Assembly: GCA_017454945.1 (NCBI GenBank)
Contig: JAFTCA010000041.1
Span: forward strand, 186,001 to 250,000
Direction: 5' to 3'
DNA: 64,000 nt
DNA from: Bacteroidales bacterium
GTDB lineage: Bacteria > Bacteroidota > Bacteroidia > Bacteroidales > WCHB1-69
Positions 42,426 to 52,364 of this stretch are shown here, one piece after another. The translations under genes and the position numbers were made by a program. The notes beneath the pieces were generated by a model. The model did not search any database. It worked only from the letters and a program-made list of their open reading frames with translations, and was not told the DNA's origin. The stretch's first letter is position 1. Each line of letters starts with the position of its first letter.

Positions 42426-43139
42426 TGTAATCCTCGTCAGGTCATCGGGCGTGTCCACACCAATGCCTTCGTATTCGCTTTCGGCGGTATATATTTCAAA
42501 GCCGTTCTCAAGCCATCTTAGCTGTTCCAGCTTCTCGGCTTTTTCCAAACTCGATTCGGGCAACTTGATCAGTTGGTCCAATGTCTGCTTGCGGTAGGCG
42601 TAAATGCCAATGTGTTTGTAATACTGCGGTGTCACGGTACCTGCATTGCGCACGTAAGGTATGGGCAAACGACTGAAATAGATAGCTTTATGCTGTTTGG
42701 ATATGACGACTTTCACCTTGTTGGGATCGTTTGTCTCGTCGGGATTGTCAATCTCTTTGATAAGGGTGGCAATTTGTATTTGAGGTTGCTCGAAAAGTTC
42801 GGCCAAACTGTTGATTTCGTTTTTGGTGATGAAGGGCTCGTCGCCCTGGATGTTAATCACCACGTCGTCTTGGGCCATTTGCAGACTTTGAGCCACTTCA
42901 CCACAGCGGTCGGTGCCCGACGGGTGGTATGGTGAGGTCATGACCGCCTTGCCGCCGAATTTCTCCACGCATTGTAGAATACGTTCGTCATCAGTGGCCA
43001 CCACCACGTCGTCGGCGTCGGAGGTCAGCGCAGCTTCGTAAACATGTTGTATCATAGGCTTGCCGTTGATTTGCACCAGAGGCTTGCCTGGGAATCGTGT
43101 GGAGGCGTATCTGGCAGGGATGATAACGAAGGTTTTCAT
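42411..43139 (-). CDS. kdsB: 3-deoxy-manno-octulosonate cytidylyltransferase
   Basis: A 242-residue CMP-KDO synthetase for lipopolysaccharide core synthesis. Beginning VIIPARYASTRFPGKPLVQINGKPMIQHVYE, the signature of the family, with VVVATDDERI, NIQGDEPFI and GIGVDTPDDL. ATG 43139 gives the normal start; the frame extends upstream to 43208 but without support. Confidence 0.95.
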   Translation of the reverse strand: MKTFVIIPARYASTRFPGKPLVQINGKPMIQHVYEAALTSDADDVVVATDDERILQCVEKFGGKAVMTSPYHPSGTDRCGEVAQSLQMAQDDVVINIQGDEPFITKNEINSLAELFEQPQIQIATLIKEIDNPDETNDPNKVKVVISKQHKAIYFSRLPIPYVRNAGTVTPQYYKHIGIYAYRKQTLDQLIKLPESSLEKAEKLEQLRWLENGFEIYTAESEYEGIGVDTPDDLTRITIHNE

Positions 43140-43169
43140 GCGTTTGATGTTTGGGTTCGGTAAACTGTA

Positions 43170-43177
43170 CAAAAGTA
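43170..43177 (-). promoter_or_regulatory. Promoter -7 element of kdsB
   Basis: TACTTTTG on the minus strand, 31 bases before ATG 43139. Confidence 0.45.
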
Positions 43178-43211
43178 ATCTAAAAATTTGATATGCCGTA
43201 AAAAACATAAA

Positions 43212-43240
43212 AAAAAGACCGGCAAAATACCGGTCTTTTT
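43212..43240 (-). terminator. Terminator of the PpiD-like gene
   Basis: AAAAAGACCGG (43212-43222), seven-base loop, CCGGTCTTTTT (43230-43240); a T-run follows on the minus strand. Confidence 0.85.
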
Positions 43241-43257
43241 CAGGTATGATTGATTTC

Positions 43258-45426
43258 TTATTTTACGTAGAAATAATGTCTTCTGTCCAAAGTGGGCATC
43301 TTGTCCTTTAAGCCTTGAAGAAGCACGTTTTCGTTGCGGCTTCTACCAAGAACGATGTTACGCAGACCGGCTTTCTCCATGTAGAGATTGGGAGTGGGGG
43401 TGCCGTCCTGATAGTTGTGAACGCTGACAAGATATAAGGACTGTTTGCCAGAAACAACGTTGATCTTGTTGTCTGCGGGCAAGGTGAAAATCTTGCCGAT
43501 GGCGTTGTTTTCAACATTCGAGTTCTGGTAGAATTCCATACCGAAGGCCAAGGTGACGCTGTCGCGTGCCTCTGAACCGTATTTCATGGCGATGTCAGAC
43601 ATGTTCTTGCCAGTAGCCACATCAGCTTTCAGCTTTTCTTCAATCATGTTGATTTTCTTTTCTGCGGTCAGTTCAGCCTCAATGTCAGTCTTCACGTCTT
43701 TGAACTTGGCAATGCCTTTTTCGTGGATGGCTTTGAGAGAAGCAACGGCAAACACTTGGTTGTTGAGGTTGTAAACATCGGAGATGTTGTCCACCTTGGT
43801 TTCGTCGTTGAAGGCCCAGGAAACGATGTCGCGGCAGTTGCCCAGTTGACCAACGTTGGCAGCCATGCTGGTTACGTTAAAGCCGTTAACCAACTGGATA
43901 CCTTTTTGGTTGGCGTTTTCAACCAGTTCTTTGTCGCTGGTGGCTGAAGCTGCCAGGTTGCTGGCTTCATTACGGATGCTCTTGACGGTAGCGTCAGAAG
44001 CTTTGATTTCGTAAGGATAGATAGCGAATTGACGTTTCTCTTTCAGCTGGGTGCGTTGCAGTACTTGGTAAACAATGAAGGCACCGCCGGCGTCATTTAC
44101 GTAAACGCCACCATCACGAAGCGCTAACAATGAATCGTATAAATTACGGTAGGTGTTTTTCTCTTCAATCCACAGAGTGGTGTCGCTGGCGTTACGTCCT
44201 GCCATGTATTTGGGCAGAATTTCGAACGTGCTGTTGGGGTTAGCCTTGAGCAGGTTCTTCAAGCTGTCGGCTTCTCTTCTGGCAGCCTTCTTGGTGCGGG
44301 TACCCGTAGGATTCTGTGAATTCTTGTAATCTACAACCATATAGGCAATCTGCAATGAGTCGGGACGCATAGCAGCACCGTAAACCTTACCAAAATACCA
44401 AACGATGTCTTGATAGGTGAAGGGTTCGATCATAGAACCAACAGGACGTTGGAAAATGAGCGTGTCAAGCACGTCAAGGGTGATGTCTTCAGCTGTGTAA
44501 TAGGTGCTGTCAACCTGTCCAAGCATCTCGCTAACATTGAAGTGGGCGATAGAAGGAGCAGCTACAAAGCGTGCGTAAGCGGCTCTTACGGTGTCCTCAA
44601 TCGTCTTCAGGTCTTCCTGAGTGGGAAGAATGGGGAAGATGGCCACGTCGATGTCACGACTGTCAATCTTGTTTTCAAAACGTGATTTGTGAGCTTTGTA
44701 GAAGTCTTTCATCTCTTTGTCGCTTACGGTAGCGGCAATGTCATTGAAAGCTTGGTTGCCGGGGTTGATGAGAGCCAACTCAACTTGTGCTGATTTGTTG
44801 TCGGCAGCGAATTGCTTTGCCAACGGATCAGAGAAGTACAAAGAGGCTTGGGCCAACAGATAGTAGCTCTGTTTTTTTCTTTCCATAACGGCAAAATGCT
44901 CGATAGCCTTGTAAGCATCGTAAAATTCCTTGGCACCTTCCTGATCTTTGTAGGATTCGATGTTGGAGAGAATGCTGTAGGCGTTTTCGGCACCGTAGCT
45001 GGTGGCCAGCATTTGGAACAAACGGGCTAACAGTTGGTCGGGTTGTTGGGTTCTTAAACTAGCCAGGATTTCAGCGGCAACGTTTTCCACCATCTCATCG
45101 GTGTAAACCATACCCAGTTTTTTCAACTCTTTGTCTAAAACCTTTTCTTCCAAAATCTGATCCCAGGTCATAGCATGTACCTGATAGGTTTCGGATTCTT
45201 CCAAAGAACTTTTTTCGTAGAACAGTCTGAAAAGAGCCGTGTTCTGCTCGTAAACTTTCTGGTATTCCTTGTCAATTCTCTCATTGTCGATTTTCCCCAT
45301 GGTGTATTTGTTGGAGAAAAAGGTGGTTACTTTGGAGAAGTCACCCAGAATAAATGCAAGTAATGCGACACCGATGATGACCATCAGAAGTACGCCATGT
45401 TTGCGGATTGCGCCAATTGCTGCCAT
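43258..45426 (-). CDS. PpiD-like peptidyl-prolyl isomerase/chaperone
   Basis: A 722-residue inner-membrane-anchored chaperone. One helix at about 12-28 (VLLMVIIGVALLAFILGDFS) is followed by the SurA/PpiD-type N-terminal domain (GKIDNERIDKEYQKVYEQNTALFRLFYEKSSL). The middle contains parvulin-like pieces that look degenerate (LTLWIEEKNTYRNLYDSLLALRDGGVYVNDAGGAFIVYQVLQRTQ). The tail has ANQVFAVASLKAIHEKGIAKFKDVKTDIEAELTAEKK, the PpiD end pattern. It likely assists outer-membrane and secreted proteins in the periplasm. Catalytic activity is uncertain. Confidence 0.85.
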   Translation of the reverse strand: MAAIGAIRKHGVLLMVIIGVALLAFILGDFSKVTTFFSNKYTMGKIDNERIDKEYQKVYEQNTALFRLFYEKSSLEESETYQVHAMTWDQILEEKVLDKELKKLGMVYTDEMVENVAAEILASLRTQQPDQLLARLFQMLATSYGAENAYSILSNIESYKDQEGAKEFYDAYKAIEHFAVMERKKQSYYLLAQASLYFSDPLAKQFAADNKSAQVELALINPGNQAFNDIAATVSDKEMKDFYKAHKSRFENKIDSRDIDVAIFPILPTQEDLKTIEDTVRAAYARFVAAPSIAHFNVSEMLGQVDSTYYTAEDITLDVLDTLIFQRPVGSMIEPFTYQDIVWYFGKVYGAAMRPDSLQIAYMVVDYKNSQNPTGTRTKKAARREADSLKNLLKANPNSTFEILPKYMAGRNASDTTLWIEEKNTYRNLYDSLLALRDGGVYVNDAGGAFIVYQVLQRTQLKEKRQFAIYPYEIKASDATVKSIRNEASNLAASATSDKELVENANQKGIQLVNGFNVTSMAANVGQLGNCRDIVSWAFNDETKVDNISDVYNLNNQVFAVASLKAIHEKGIAKFKDVKTDIEAELTAEKKINMIEEKLKADVATGKNMSDIAMKYGSEARDSVTLAFGMEFYQNSNVENNAIGKIFTLPADNKINVVSGKQSLYLVSVHNYQDGTPTPNLYMEKAGLRNIVLGRSRNENVLLQGLKDKMPTLDRRHYFYVK

Positions 45427-45464
45427 ATTATTTTGTTTTAATTAGTGTTTTAATTTTAAGTTTG

Positions 45465-45472
45465 CAAAAATA
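45465..45472 (-). promoter_or_regulatory. Promoter -7 element of the PpiD-like gene
   Basis: TATTTTTG on the minus strand, 39 bases before ATG 45426. Confidence 0.45.
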
Positions 45473-45552
45473 CAAATTTTTTCTTTCAAAAATCATCTAA
45501 TTTTTGATAAAAGGTAATAATGCCGATTTTTCAGGTGATGATGTGACAAAAA

Positions 45553-45578
45553 TAGGGGCGAATGATCATTCGCCCCTA
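45553..45578. repeat. Intergenic palindrome with GGGGCGAATG half-site
   Basis: A perfect 26-base palindrome, half-site TAGGGGCGAATGA, in the gap after aspartate kinase. No T-run follows on either strand within a few bases, so a dispersed repeat is as likely as a terminator. Confidence 0.7.
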
Positions 45579-45599
45579 CGGTTTGGGAAATAATTTTTG

Positions 45600-46865
45600 T
45601 TATGCTTCGTCATTCTTGACAATTAACTGCAAGGTGGTTCGATTTCGTTGCTCTACCAAAATTTCGCGTCCGTTTACCACTTTGTCAGCCAGTTTGTTAG
45701 TGTAATGTCGGATGGTTATCAACTCGACCTTCTCGTTGTACTTGATTTTGTATTTTTGCGACAGCAACTCAATGGCTTTGGCTACGCGCGGTTGGTTGTC
45801 GATACAGATGGAGAAACTTAACGCTGAGTTTTGCATCAGGTTTATTTTCAGTCTGTTGGATGAAAGAATACCGAAAATTTCACAGAGGTTGTCGGTGTCT
45901 ATGAATGCAAAATCTTTGGGAAAGATTGAAATGAGAATCTGGTTGCGTTTGAAGATGTAGGAAGGGGTGAGTTTGCCCGGAGCGTGGTCAGAGATGAGGC
46001 TGCCTTCCGTTTCGGGCTCGCAGAACGATTTGACATACAACGGGATGGATTTGTTCTGCAACGGCTTCAAGGTCTTCGGGTGGATGATGCTGGCGCCGTA
46101 GTACGACAACTCGATGGCTTCGTCGTAGGGTATGTGGTCCAGTTTGACGGCATCGGCGTAGTATTTCGGGTCGGCATTGAGCAAGCCGGGCACATCTTTC
46201 CAGATAGTGACACTCTCGGCGTTGAGCGAGTAGGCGATGATGGCTGCCGAGTAGTCGGAGCCCTCGCGACCGAGGGTGGTGGAGAGGTTGAGCATGTTGC
46301 CGCCAATGAAGCCCTGTGTGATGGCAATGGGGTTGTCCATCATGCAGCGGGCAATGGCAACCTGTATCGAACCCTCTGAGGCGTCCCAATCAACTTTGGC
46401 CTCGCGGTAAGTGCTGTCGGTTCGGATGATGGTGCGCGCGTCAATCCATTGGTTTTTCTTGCCCACCATGTTCAGGTAGGTGGAAATAAGCGTGGTGGAG
46501 AGCAGCTCGCCGTAGCACACAATACGGTCGTACTCGTAATCGTACTGCTCGCTGTGGCGCGTCGAAAGGATGTTGGCCAGCGCGTTCAGCTGCTCGTCGA
46601 GTTTGTCGGTGATGACTTTCGCGTCGGCTGTCAGTTCTTGCGCAATGGTATAGTGCTTCTGCTTCAGCTCGTCAAAAAGTGCCCATACGGTGTCACTGTC
46701 TGCCAAGTAGGCGTCCAACAACTTCTCCATGTGGTTGGTGGTCTTGCCGATGGCTGAAATGACAACGACTAACTGCTCGCCTGCGTACAGGTCGAGGATA
46801 TGTTGCAGGTTTTTAACCCCTGCGGCGTCTTTAACCGACGCACCGCCGAATTTGAAAACTTTCAT
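45600..46865 (-). CDS. lysC: Aspartate kinase
   Basis: A 421-residue monofunctional aspartokinase that phosphorylates aspartate for lysine, threonine and methionine. KVFKFGGASVKDAAGV at residue 2, STTLGREGSDYSAA (ATP/substrate loop), VPGLLNADPKYY, and a C-terminal ACT region (QNSALSFSICID). No homoserine dehydrogenase domain is attached. Confidence 0.93.
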   Translation of the reverse strand: MKVFKFGGASVKDAAGVKNLQHILDLYAGEQLVVVISAIGKTTNHMEKLLDAYLADSDTVWALFDELKQKHYTIAQELTADAKVITDKLDEQLNALANILSTRHSEQYDYEYDRIVCYGELLSTTLISTYLNMVGKKNQWIDARTIIRTDSTYREAKVDWDASEGSIQVAIARCMMDNPIAITQGFIGGNMLNLSTTLGREGSDYSAAIIAYSLNAESVTIWKDVPGLLNADPKYYADAVKLDHIPYDEAIELSYYGASIIHPKTLKPLQNKSIPLYVKSFCEPETEGSLISDHAPGKLTPSYIFKRNQILISIFPKDFAFIDTDNLCEIFGILSSNRLKINLMQNSALSFSICIDNQPRVAKAIELLSQKYKIKYNEKVELITIRHYTNKLADKVVNGREILVEQRNRTTLQLIVKNDEA

Positions 46866-46911
46866 AGCTCAAATGTTTAATGGTTATCCCCAACGGGGAT
46901 ATTCTTCATAA

Positions 46912-46919
46912 CAAAAGTA
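46912..46919 (-). promoter_or_regulatory. Promoter -7 element of lysC
   Basis: TACTTTTG on the minus strand, 47 bases before ATG 46865. Confidence 0.45.
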
Positions 46920-46984
46920 CTATATATTTATTGTATGAATGTGCTTAGAAAAAAAATATATGAACGGTGCATTGTGAATGAAAA

Positions 46985-47012
46985 AACGCCGAACTCATAC
47001 GAGCCCGGCGTT
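46985..47012 (-). terminator. Terminator of the first T9SS protein gene
   Basis: AACGCCG (46985-46991) pairs with CGGCGTT (47006-47012); on the minus strand a run of six T follows the stem. Confidence 0.75.
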
Positions 47013-47037
47013 CTTGGAAGAGAAATGATTTCTATCT

Positions 47038-50025
47038 TTAATGCTTGATAATCTTTATAGTTTGGCTGTCTGCCTTTAACAAGTAAACTCCGTTGGCGAA
47101 AGAGGTCAAATCAATACGAACAGTTTCGTTGTCGATGATTTGTACTTTCATCAGTCGGCCTTGCATGTCGTAGATGCGCAACTCGCTGCCCATTGCCTGA
47201 CCGCTCACTTGTACGGTAACGTAGTTAGTGGTTGGGTTGGGGTAGATGCTTCTTACGATGTCGAAGTCGTGAATGCCTTCGGGGATGATGGCCGTCAAGT
47301 GCAGTACCACTACGCTGTCGCAGCCGGCGGCGTTGGTCAGCGTGAGGGTGTGGTCGGTGGTGCCAGCCTCGGTGGGCGTAACGTCAAAGCCGTTCTTGTT
47401 GTATGTTTCGCCTACGTTCACGGTGTCACTGATTTCTACCTTGTCGGTTTTGTTAATAGTAAGTTCAAACGTCTTGGTTACGGTGATCACGTTTTCTGGG
47501 TAATAGAACTCCCCATGCCACATGGCTATAAGTTCAATGGTGTACTTGCCAGCGACCATCGTGTCGGGAATGACTACGGAGCTGCCGTCCGAGAGTTGTT
47601 GCTCGCCGCAGAACCAAGCGTAATCGTCGGCCGAACTGATGGCGGTCAACGTAGTGCTGTGACCTTCACAGATTTCTGTTTCACCTTCTATGGTGATGTT
47701 GGTGTCAATAGGAACGGGCAGGGTGGTGAGCAGCAGGTTGACGGTGCTGTCGCAGCCAAAGGCATTGGTTAAAGTCAACTTGTGCTCTGTGTCACCAGTT
47801 TCGGTTGGAGTGATGTCAAAGCCGTTCTTCTTATAGGTTTCGCCCAAAATCACAGTGTCCTTAATGTTAACAAGGTCAACGCGGTTGATACGCAGAGCAA
47901 TCTCGCGAGTGAGGGTGGTTGCGGGAGAACCATCGGGGGTCCATGTGGCTACCAAACGGATAGTGTAATCGTTGGGTTTTAAGTTGTTGGGTATGTCGCA
48001 AATTTCATCGGAGGATACTTTGTCACCATTCAGATACCACTCGTATTGGTTGGCAGTACTGGTGGCTATTAACGATGTTGCGTTACCTTCGCAAAGGCTG
48101 ATGTCACCAGTCGGCGATACAATCAACGTGGTGTCAATGGGGATGGGCAATGTTTTGAGAGTCAAAGTTACGATGCTGTCGCAACCATGGGCGTTGGTCA
48201 GCGTCAAGGTGTGCTCGCTGGTACCCACTTCGGTGGGCGTGATGTCGAAGCCGTTCTTCTTGTAGCTGTTGCCATAGATGATGCTGTCGCTGAGGGCGGT
48301 TTCGCTAGCGGCAAAAATGTTTAGGATAATCTCCTTGGAATTGCTGATGGTGTAGTCATTTATCTCATCGTACCACGTAGCCACAACAAATATTGAATAG
48401 GTACCAGCGGCGTAGGTAGCCGGAATCTCCCAGTGATTTTCGGTGGAAATCACACCCGAACCGTTAACCCATTGGTATGAGGCTGTTTTGCTGGTGGCCG
48501 TTAAGGTTTGTGTAGTGCCTTCACAGAAGGAGGTGTTGCCTGTGATGGTGAATGCGGTGTCGATACTGGCGGCCATTTTTACCTCAATGGTATGCTTGGA
48601 TTGGTCTTTCATAACCAAATCGTAGGAGGACAGGGGACCTTTACTTTCGTTGTCAACATAAACGTCGTATATACGCAGGCTGCTATTCACGGGTTTGAAG
48701 GTGAAATGTGCCGTTTGTTCCGATGTTTCAGTGTTTTGGGTGGTGAGCGAAATGTTTCTCGATTGGATGTTAATGTTGCCCAACAGGCTGTTGCCATCAT
48801 TGTTCATGGTTACTTTGTCTTCGGCATCGATATTGATATTGCCTTTGGCGGAAAAGGTTTGTCTATTGTGCTGAGTGATTCCGTTGGTGGAGATGATGTT
48901 CACTTCCTTGGCATTCTCGTCAAGGGCAACGCCGCCCAGTGTGAGCGATTGGTTGGCAGCCGTGCCCGTTTTGTAAGCGTGGAAGTCGCTGAACGATACG
49001 CTGGTGCCGTTGGTTACGTCAATGATTTCGATGATGAAAACCTTGCAGTTGTTGAGTTGCAGCCCCTCGTTGCTCCAGAATTCTTTTTTGAAAAGCGAAA
49101 GCGGCAGGGTAATGTAGCCGTCCTCATCGGCAGCGGTTAAAGGAATACCATTGATAAAGTATTCAAACATAGCGGTGGCGCAGTTCGACAGCCCTATGTT
49201 AAGTGTGCCGGCCGTGCCGTTCTTTACGTCCACTTTGAAACGGATACCTTCAGCATTGGTCAGGTCGTTGAAGAAGTTGGCTGGGTAGGCGCCCAATGCT
49301 TGTCCTGACAAGGTGCCGTCACGGTCCATATTCTTGAACCCCATACCTTTATTGCCGGTAAAGTCGGCTTGGGCGGTCATGGTGAATACGCCATTAGCCA
49401 CCGTGAATTGGGTGTTGGTGGTGAAGTCGTACATCTTGTAGCCACCGCCCAGGTCGGTAATGCTGGGACCGATATGTGAAGCTGTGGCAATGAGGTTGTT
49501 TATCTGTGTCTGGGTCCAATTGGTGAAGCCAGGCATATATATACGGTCGTATTTCATCATTCTGTCGGCAATAGTCACTTTGTCGGCCTTGATATTGGTG
49601 ACGCCTGTCATGTTGCCTGCCAACAAGGTGATCTCTGAAGTCTTGTTGGTAGCCGTGATGATGGACAAGCCACCGCCATTGGCCACTCGGATGGTGCCGC
49701 TGGCATATTTGTCGGTAAGAAGGGTCAGGTTAATGTTGCGGTTGCATCCCGACAGGTCCAGTACAACATTGCCGCTGATGGTGATGTTGTCGAAGGTAAG
49801 CGTCAGCTGACCGTTGGCATTGGTAATTAGGGTGGTCAGGTCGGCAGCGGTGAGTGTGTAGTCGTGTCCGCGCTCGCCTATACCCGTCATAAAATCCCCA
49901 ATAGGAAGGGTGCTGCTGGTTCCCGTGGCCGAGATAATCAGATTACCGCCAGGATTGCCGGCAGAAAGCTGTTGCCATCCTAGGAAAATGAAGGCGATAA
50001 TAAATAATAGATGTTTGATTTTCAT
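47038..50025 (-). CDS. Type IX-sorted surface protein with Ig-like repeats (paralogue 1)
   Basis: A 995-residue exported protein: signal peptide (to about residue 22, WQQLSAG), an N-terminal beta-rich domain with IYMPGFTNWTQTQINNLIATASHIG and a CBM-like beta sandwich (GMGFKNMDRDGTLSGQALGAYPANFF to VSFSDFHAYK, about 230-355). Then come repeat units of about 160 residues, each with a segment like GNTSFCEGTTQTLTATSKTASYQW and one like NGFDITPTEVGTSEHTLTLTNAHGCDSIV. The last 75 residues are a type A T9SS sorting domain with SIYPNPTTNYVTVQ, GSELRIYDMQGRLM, and YLLKADSQTIKIIKH. It is a paralogue of the following gene. Confidence 0.85.
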   Translation of the reverse strand: MKIKHLLFIIAFIFLGWQQLSAGNPGGNLIISATGTSSTLPIGDFMTGIGERGHDYTLTAADLTTLITNANGQLTLTFDNITISGNVVLDLSGCNRNINLTLLTDKYASGTIRVANGGGLSIITATNKTSEITLLAGNMTGVTNIKADKVTIADRMMKYDRIYMPGFTNWTQTQINNLIATASHIGPSITDLGGGYKMYDFTTNTQFTVANGVFTMTAQADFTGNKGMGFKNMDRDGTLSGQALGAYPANFFNDLTNAEGIRFKVDVKNGTAGTLNIGLSNCATAMFEYFINGIPLTAADEDGYITLPLSLFKKEFWSNEGLQLNNCKVFIIEIIDVTNGTSVSFSDFHAYKTGTAANQSLTLGGVALDENAKEVNIISTNGITQHNRQTFSAKGNINIDAEDKVTMNNDGNSLLGNINIQSRNISLTTQNTETSEQTAHFTFKPVNSSLRIYDVYVDNESKGPLSSYDLVMKDQSKHTIEVKMAASIDTAFTITGNTSFCEGTTQTLTATSKTASYQWVNGSGVISTENHWEIPATYAAGTYSIFVVATWYDEINDYTISNSKEIILNIFAASETALSDSIIYGNSYKKNGFDITPTEVGTSEHTLTLTNAHGCDSIVTLTLKTLPIPIDTTLIVSPTGDISLCEGNATSLIATSTANQYEWYLNGDKVSSDEICDIPNNLKPNDYTIRLVATWTPDGSPATTLTREIALRINRVDLVNIKDTVILGETYKKNGFDITPTETGDTEHKLTLTNAFGCDSTVNLLLTTLPVPIDTNITIEGETEICEGHSTTLTAISSADDYAWFCGEQQLSDGSSVVIPDTMVAGKYTIELIAMWHGEFYYPENVITVTKTFELTINKTDKVEISDTVNVGETYNKNGFDVTPTEAGTTDHTLTLTNAAGCDSVVVLHLTAIIPEGIHDFDIVRSIYPNPTTNYVTVQVSGQAMGSELRIYDMQGRLMKVQIIDNETVRIDLTSFANGVYLLKADSQTIKIIKH

Positions 50026-50066
50026 AATTTTAGAATTAAAAATGAATATTTTTGTTTTTATAAAAA

Positions 50067-50097
50067 AAGGAGTCCGACACGGTTGTCAGGACTCCTT
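50067..50097 (-). terminator. Terminator of the second T9SS protein gene
   Basis: AAGGAGTCC (50067-50075) pairs with GGACTCCTT (50089-50097) across a 13-base loop; on the minus strand seven T follow. Confidence 0.85.
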
Positions 50098-50113
50098 CGA
50101 ATGTATGTGAGAA

Positions 50114-52267
50114 TTATTGTTTGATGATCTTCACTGTCTGGCTGTCAGCTTTCAACAGGTAAAGGCCGTTGGCGAAAGATGTCAAATCAATACGAACAGT
50201 TTCGTTGTCGATGATTTGTGCTTTCATCAGTCGGCCTTGCATGTCGTAGAGGCGCAGTTCGCTGCCCATAGCCTGACCGCTCACTTGTACGGTTATGTAA
50301 TTGGTGGCAGGGTTGGGGTAGATGCTTCTTACGAGGTTGAAGTCGTGGATGCCTTCGGGAATGATGGCTGTCAGGTGCAGTACCACTACGCTGTCGCAAC
50401 CATTGGCGTTGGTCAGCGTGAGGGTGTGGTCGGTAGTGCCGGCTTCGGTTGGTGTAACGTCAAAGCCGTTCTTGTTGTAAGTTTCGCCTACATTAACGGT
50501 GTCGGTAAGTTCCACGTGGTCGGTCTTGTTGATGGTCACATCAATGGTTTTGGTAATAGTTATTTGATCTTCAGGAATGATGCTTCCGCCGAGCCATCTG
50601 GCCACAAGTTTGATGGCGTATTGGCCAGCGGGCATGCTGTCGGGAATAACTACGGAACTGCTGTCTGAGAGCAAGATTTCACCGTAAGTCCAAGAGTATG
50701 AGTCGGCGGTGCTAGTGGCTGTCAGCGTGGTGCTGGTGCCTTCGCAGAATTCGGTCTCACCTGCGATGGTAAGGGTGGTGTCCACATCTTCGCCTTCGCC
50801 AAGGATAACTCTGAGCGAGTGTGCGGCATTGTCGCTCATCTTATATTGCCAAAAGGTTACAGCTCCTTGGCTAGTGCCGTCAGCAATCAAGTCCTTCACT
50901 TTCAGGTTCCCAGGAGGCACAATGGTGAAGTCTGCCGTGGTGGGATCTGACATTAAATTGCTGAACATGATGTTGATACTTTCGGCCTGGAGGGTGAATT
51001 CACCACTGAAATGGTTGTATCCGTATGTTTTGTTCAAAGTTATATCTTTGGCAATCATGTTGATATTACCCACTAAATTGATTTGCGAAGCGGTGCCGGG
51101 TTGGTAAATGTTTCCTGTGGTTTTAAAGGTTACCTCTTTGATGTCTTGCTCCATATATATTTGTGTTAAGGGCATCTGTCCACGAGTGCCTTCGTTCAAT
51201 TTGTAGGCGTGGAAATCGCTGAAAGAAACACTGGTACCTTCTTTAACATCGATAATTTCAATAATGAATACGATGCAGTTGTCGAGTTGTAGGCCTTCGT
51301 TGCTCCAGAATTCTTTTTCGAAGAGTGAGAGGGGCAGAGTCACATAGCCGTTATCATCAGCTGCGGTCAAGGGGATGTTGTAGATGAAATACTCGAAAAA
51401 TCTTCCTACATCTTCGCGACAGTTTGACAGTCCGATGTTAAGAGATCCGGCCGAGCCGTTATTAACATCCACTTTAAAGCGGATGCCATCAGCACCAGTC
51501 AAATCTTTGAAGAAGTCGGCTGGATAGGCTCCCAACTTTTTGCCAGCCAAGGTGCCTTCGCGGTCCATGTTCTTGAATCCCATACCTTTATCATCGCTGA
51601 AGTCTGCTTCGGCAGTCATGGTAAACACTCCATTTTCAACCGTGAATTTGGTGTTGGTGGTAAAGTCGTTGGCTTTGTAGCCGCCACTCAATTCGGTGAT
51701 GCTGGATCCGATATGCGAAGCTGCTGCAATCAGTTTGTCCAGTTCTTCTTGTTTCCAGTTGGTGAAACCAGGCATTTCAATGCGATCGTAAGTTTGTGTC
51801 ATATCTGAAAAGATGACATGGTCGACTTTGAAGCAGTTTTTCATACCTATGAATTCTTTGCCCGTCAGGGTAAGGGTAGAGGTTTTGCCCTTGTCGGTGA
51901 GGATGGTAATGCTACTGTTTGTGTTGACCGTGATTTTGCCGTTAGCGGATGTTACCAGCAAGGTCAGATCGATGTCCATGTTGGTGCCGGTGAAGTTCAG
52001 TTCAACGCCGCCGTTGATGGTGAAGTTGTCGAATGCGAGGACCACCTTGCCATTGTTTGCTGTGATAAGTTTGGCCAAGTCAATGGTGTTAATGGTGTAG
52101 CCACGGCCTGTCTCACCAATGCCGGTAAGCCAATCTCCCATGGGCGGTTTTTGGGTCGTGCCAATGTGGGTGATGGTCAGGTTACCATTGATAGCACTCA
52201 CCTTGGTAGGCATTAGGCCTAACATTAAGATGAGAACTGAAATGAATAAAAAGTAGATTTTTCTCAT
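50114..52267 (-). CDS. Type IX-sorted surface protein (paralogue 2)
   Basis: A 717-residue paralogue of the gene to its left on the map. It has a signal peptide, the same N-terminal beta domain and CBM-like sandwich (MPGFTNWKQEELDKLIAAASHIG, GMGFKNMDREGTLAGKKLGAYPADFF), a single copy of the CEGTSTTLTATSTADSYSW / NGFDVTPTEAGTTDHTLTLTNANGCDS unit, and the same T9SS sorting domain. It has about half the number of repeat units of paralogue 1. The 3' parts are almost identical in DNA, pointing to recent duplication or gene conversion. The ligand is unknown. Confidence 0.85.
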   Translation of the reverse strand: MRKIYFLFISVLILMLGLMPTKVSAINGNLTITHIGTTQKPPMGDWLTGIGETGRGYTINTIDLAKLITANNGKVVLAFDNFTINGGVELNFTGTNMDIDLTLLVTSANGKITVNTNSSITILTDKGKTSTLTLTGKEFIGMKNCFKVDHVIFSDMTQTYDRIEMPGFTNWKQEELDKLIAAASHIGSSITELSGGYKANDFTTNTKFTVENGVFTMTAEADFSDDKGMGFKNMDREGTLAGKKLGAYPADFFKDLTGADGIRFKVDVNNGSAGSLNIGLSNCREDVGRFFEYFIYNIPLTAADDNGYVTLPLSLFEKEFWSNEGLQLDNCIVFIIEIIDVKEGTSVSFSDFHAYKLNEGTRGQMPLTQIYMEQDIKEVTFKTTGNIYQPGTASQINLVGNINMIAKDITLNKTYGYNHFSGEFTLQAESINIMFSNLMSDPTTADFTIVPPGNLKVKDLIADGTSQGAVTFWQYKMSDNAAHSLRVILGEGEDVDTTLTIAGETEFCEGTSTTLTATSTADSYSWTYGEILLSDSSSVVIPDSMPAGQYAIKLVARWLGGSIIPEDQITITKTIDVTINKTDHVELTDTVNVGETYNKNGFDVTPTEAGTTDHTLTLTNANGCDSVVVLHLTAIIPEGIHDFNLVRSIYPNPATNYITVQVSGQAMGSELRLYDMQGRLMKAQIIDNETVRIDLTSFANGLYLLKADSQTVKIIKQ

Positions 52268-52313
52268 AATTATTAGGTTTTTAATAAATTGAATGACTAA
52301 TGTTTTCTAAATG

Positions 52314-52321
52314 CAAATATA
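52314..52321 (-). promoter_or_regulatory. Promoter -7 element of T9SS paralogue 2
   Basis: TATATTTG on the minus strand, 47 bases before ATG 52267. Confidence 0.45.
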
Positions 52322-52364
52322 CAACTATTTTAACATATTTGAAATATGTTTTTGAATTTGGAAA

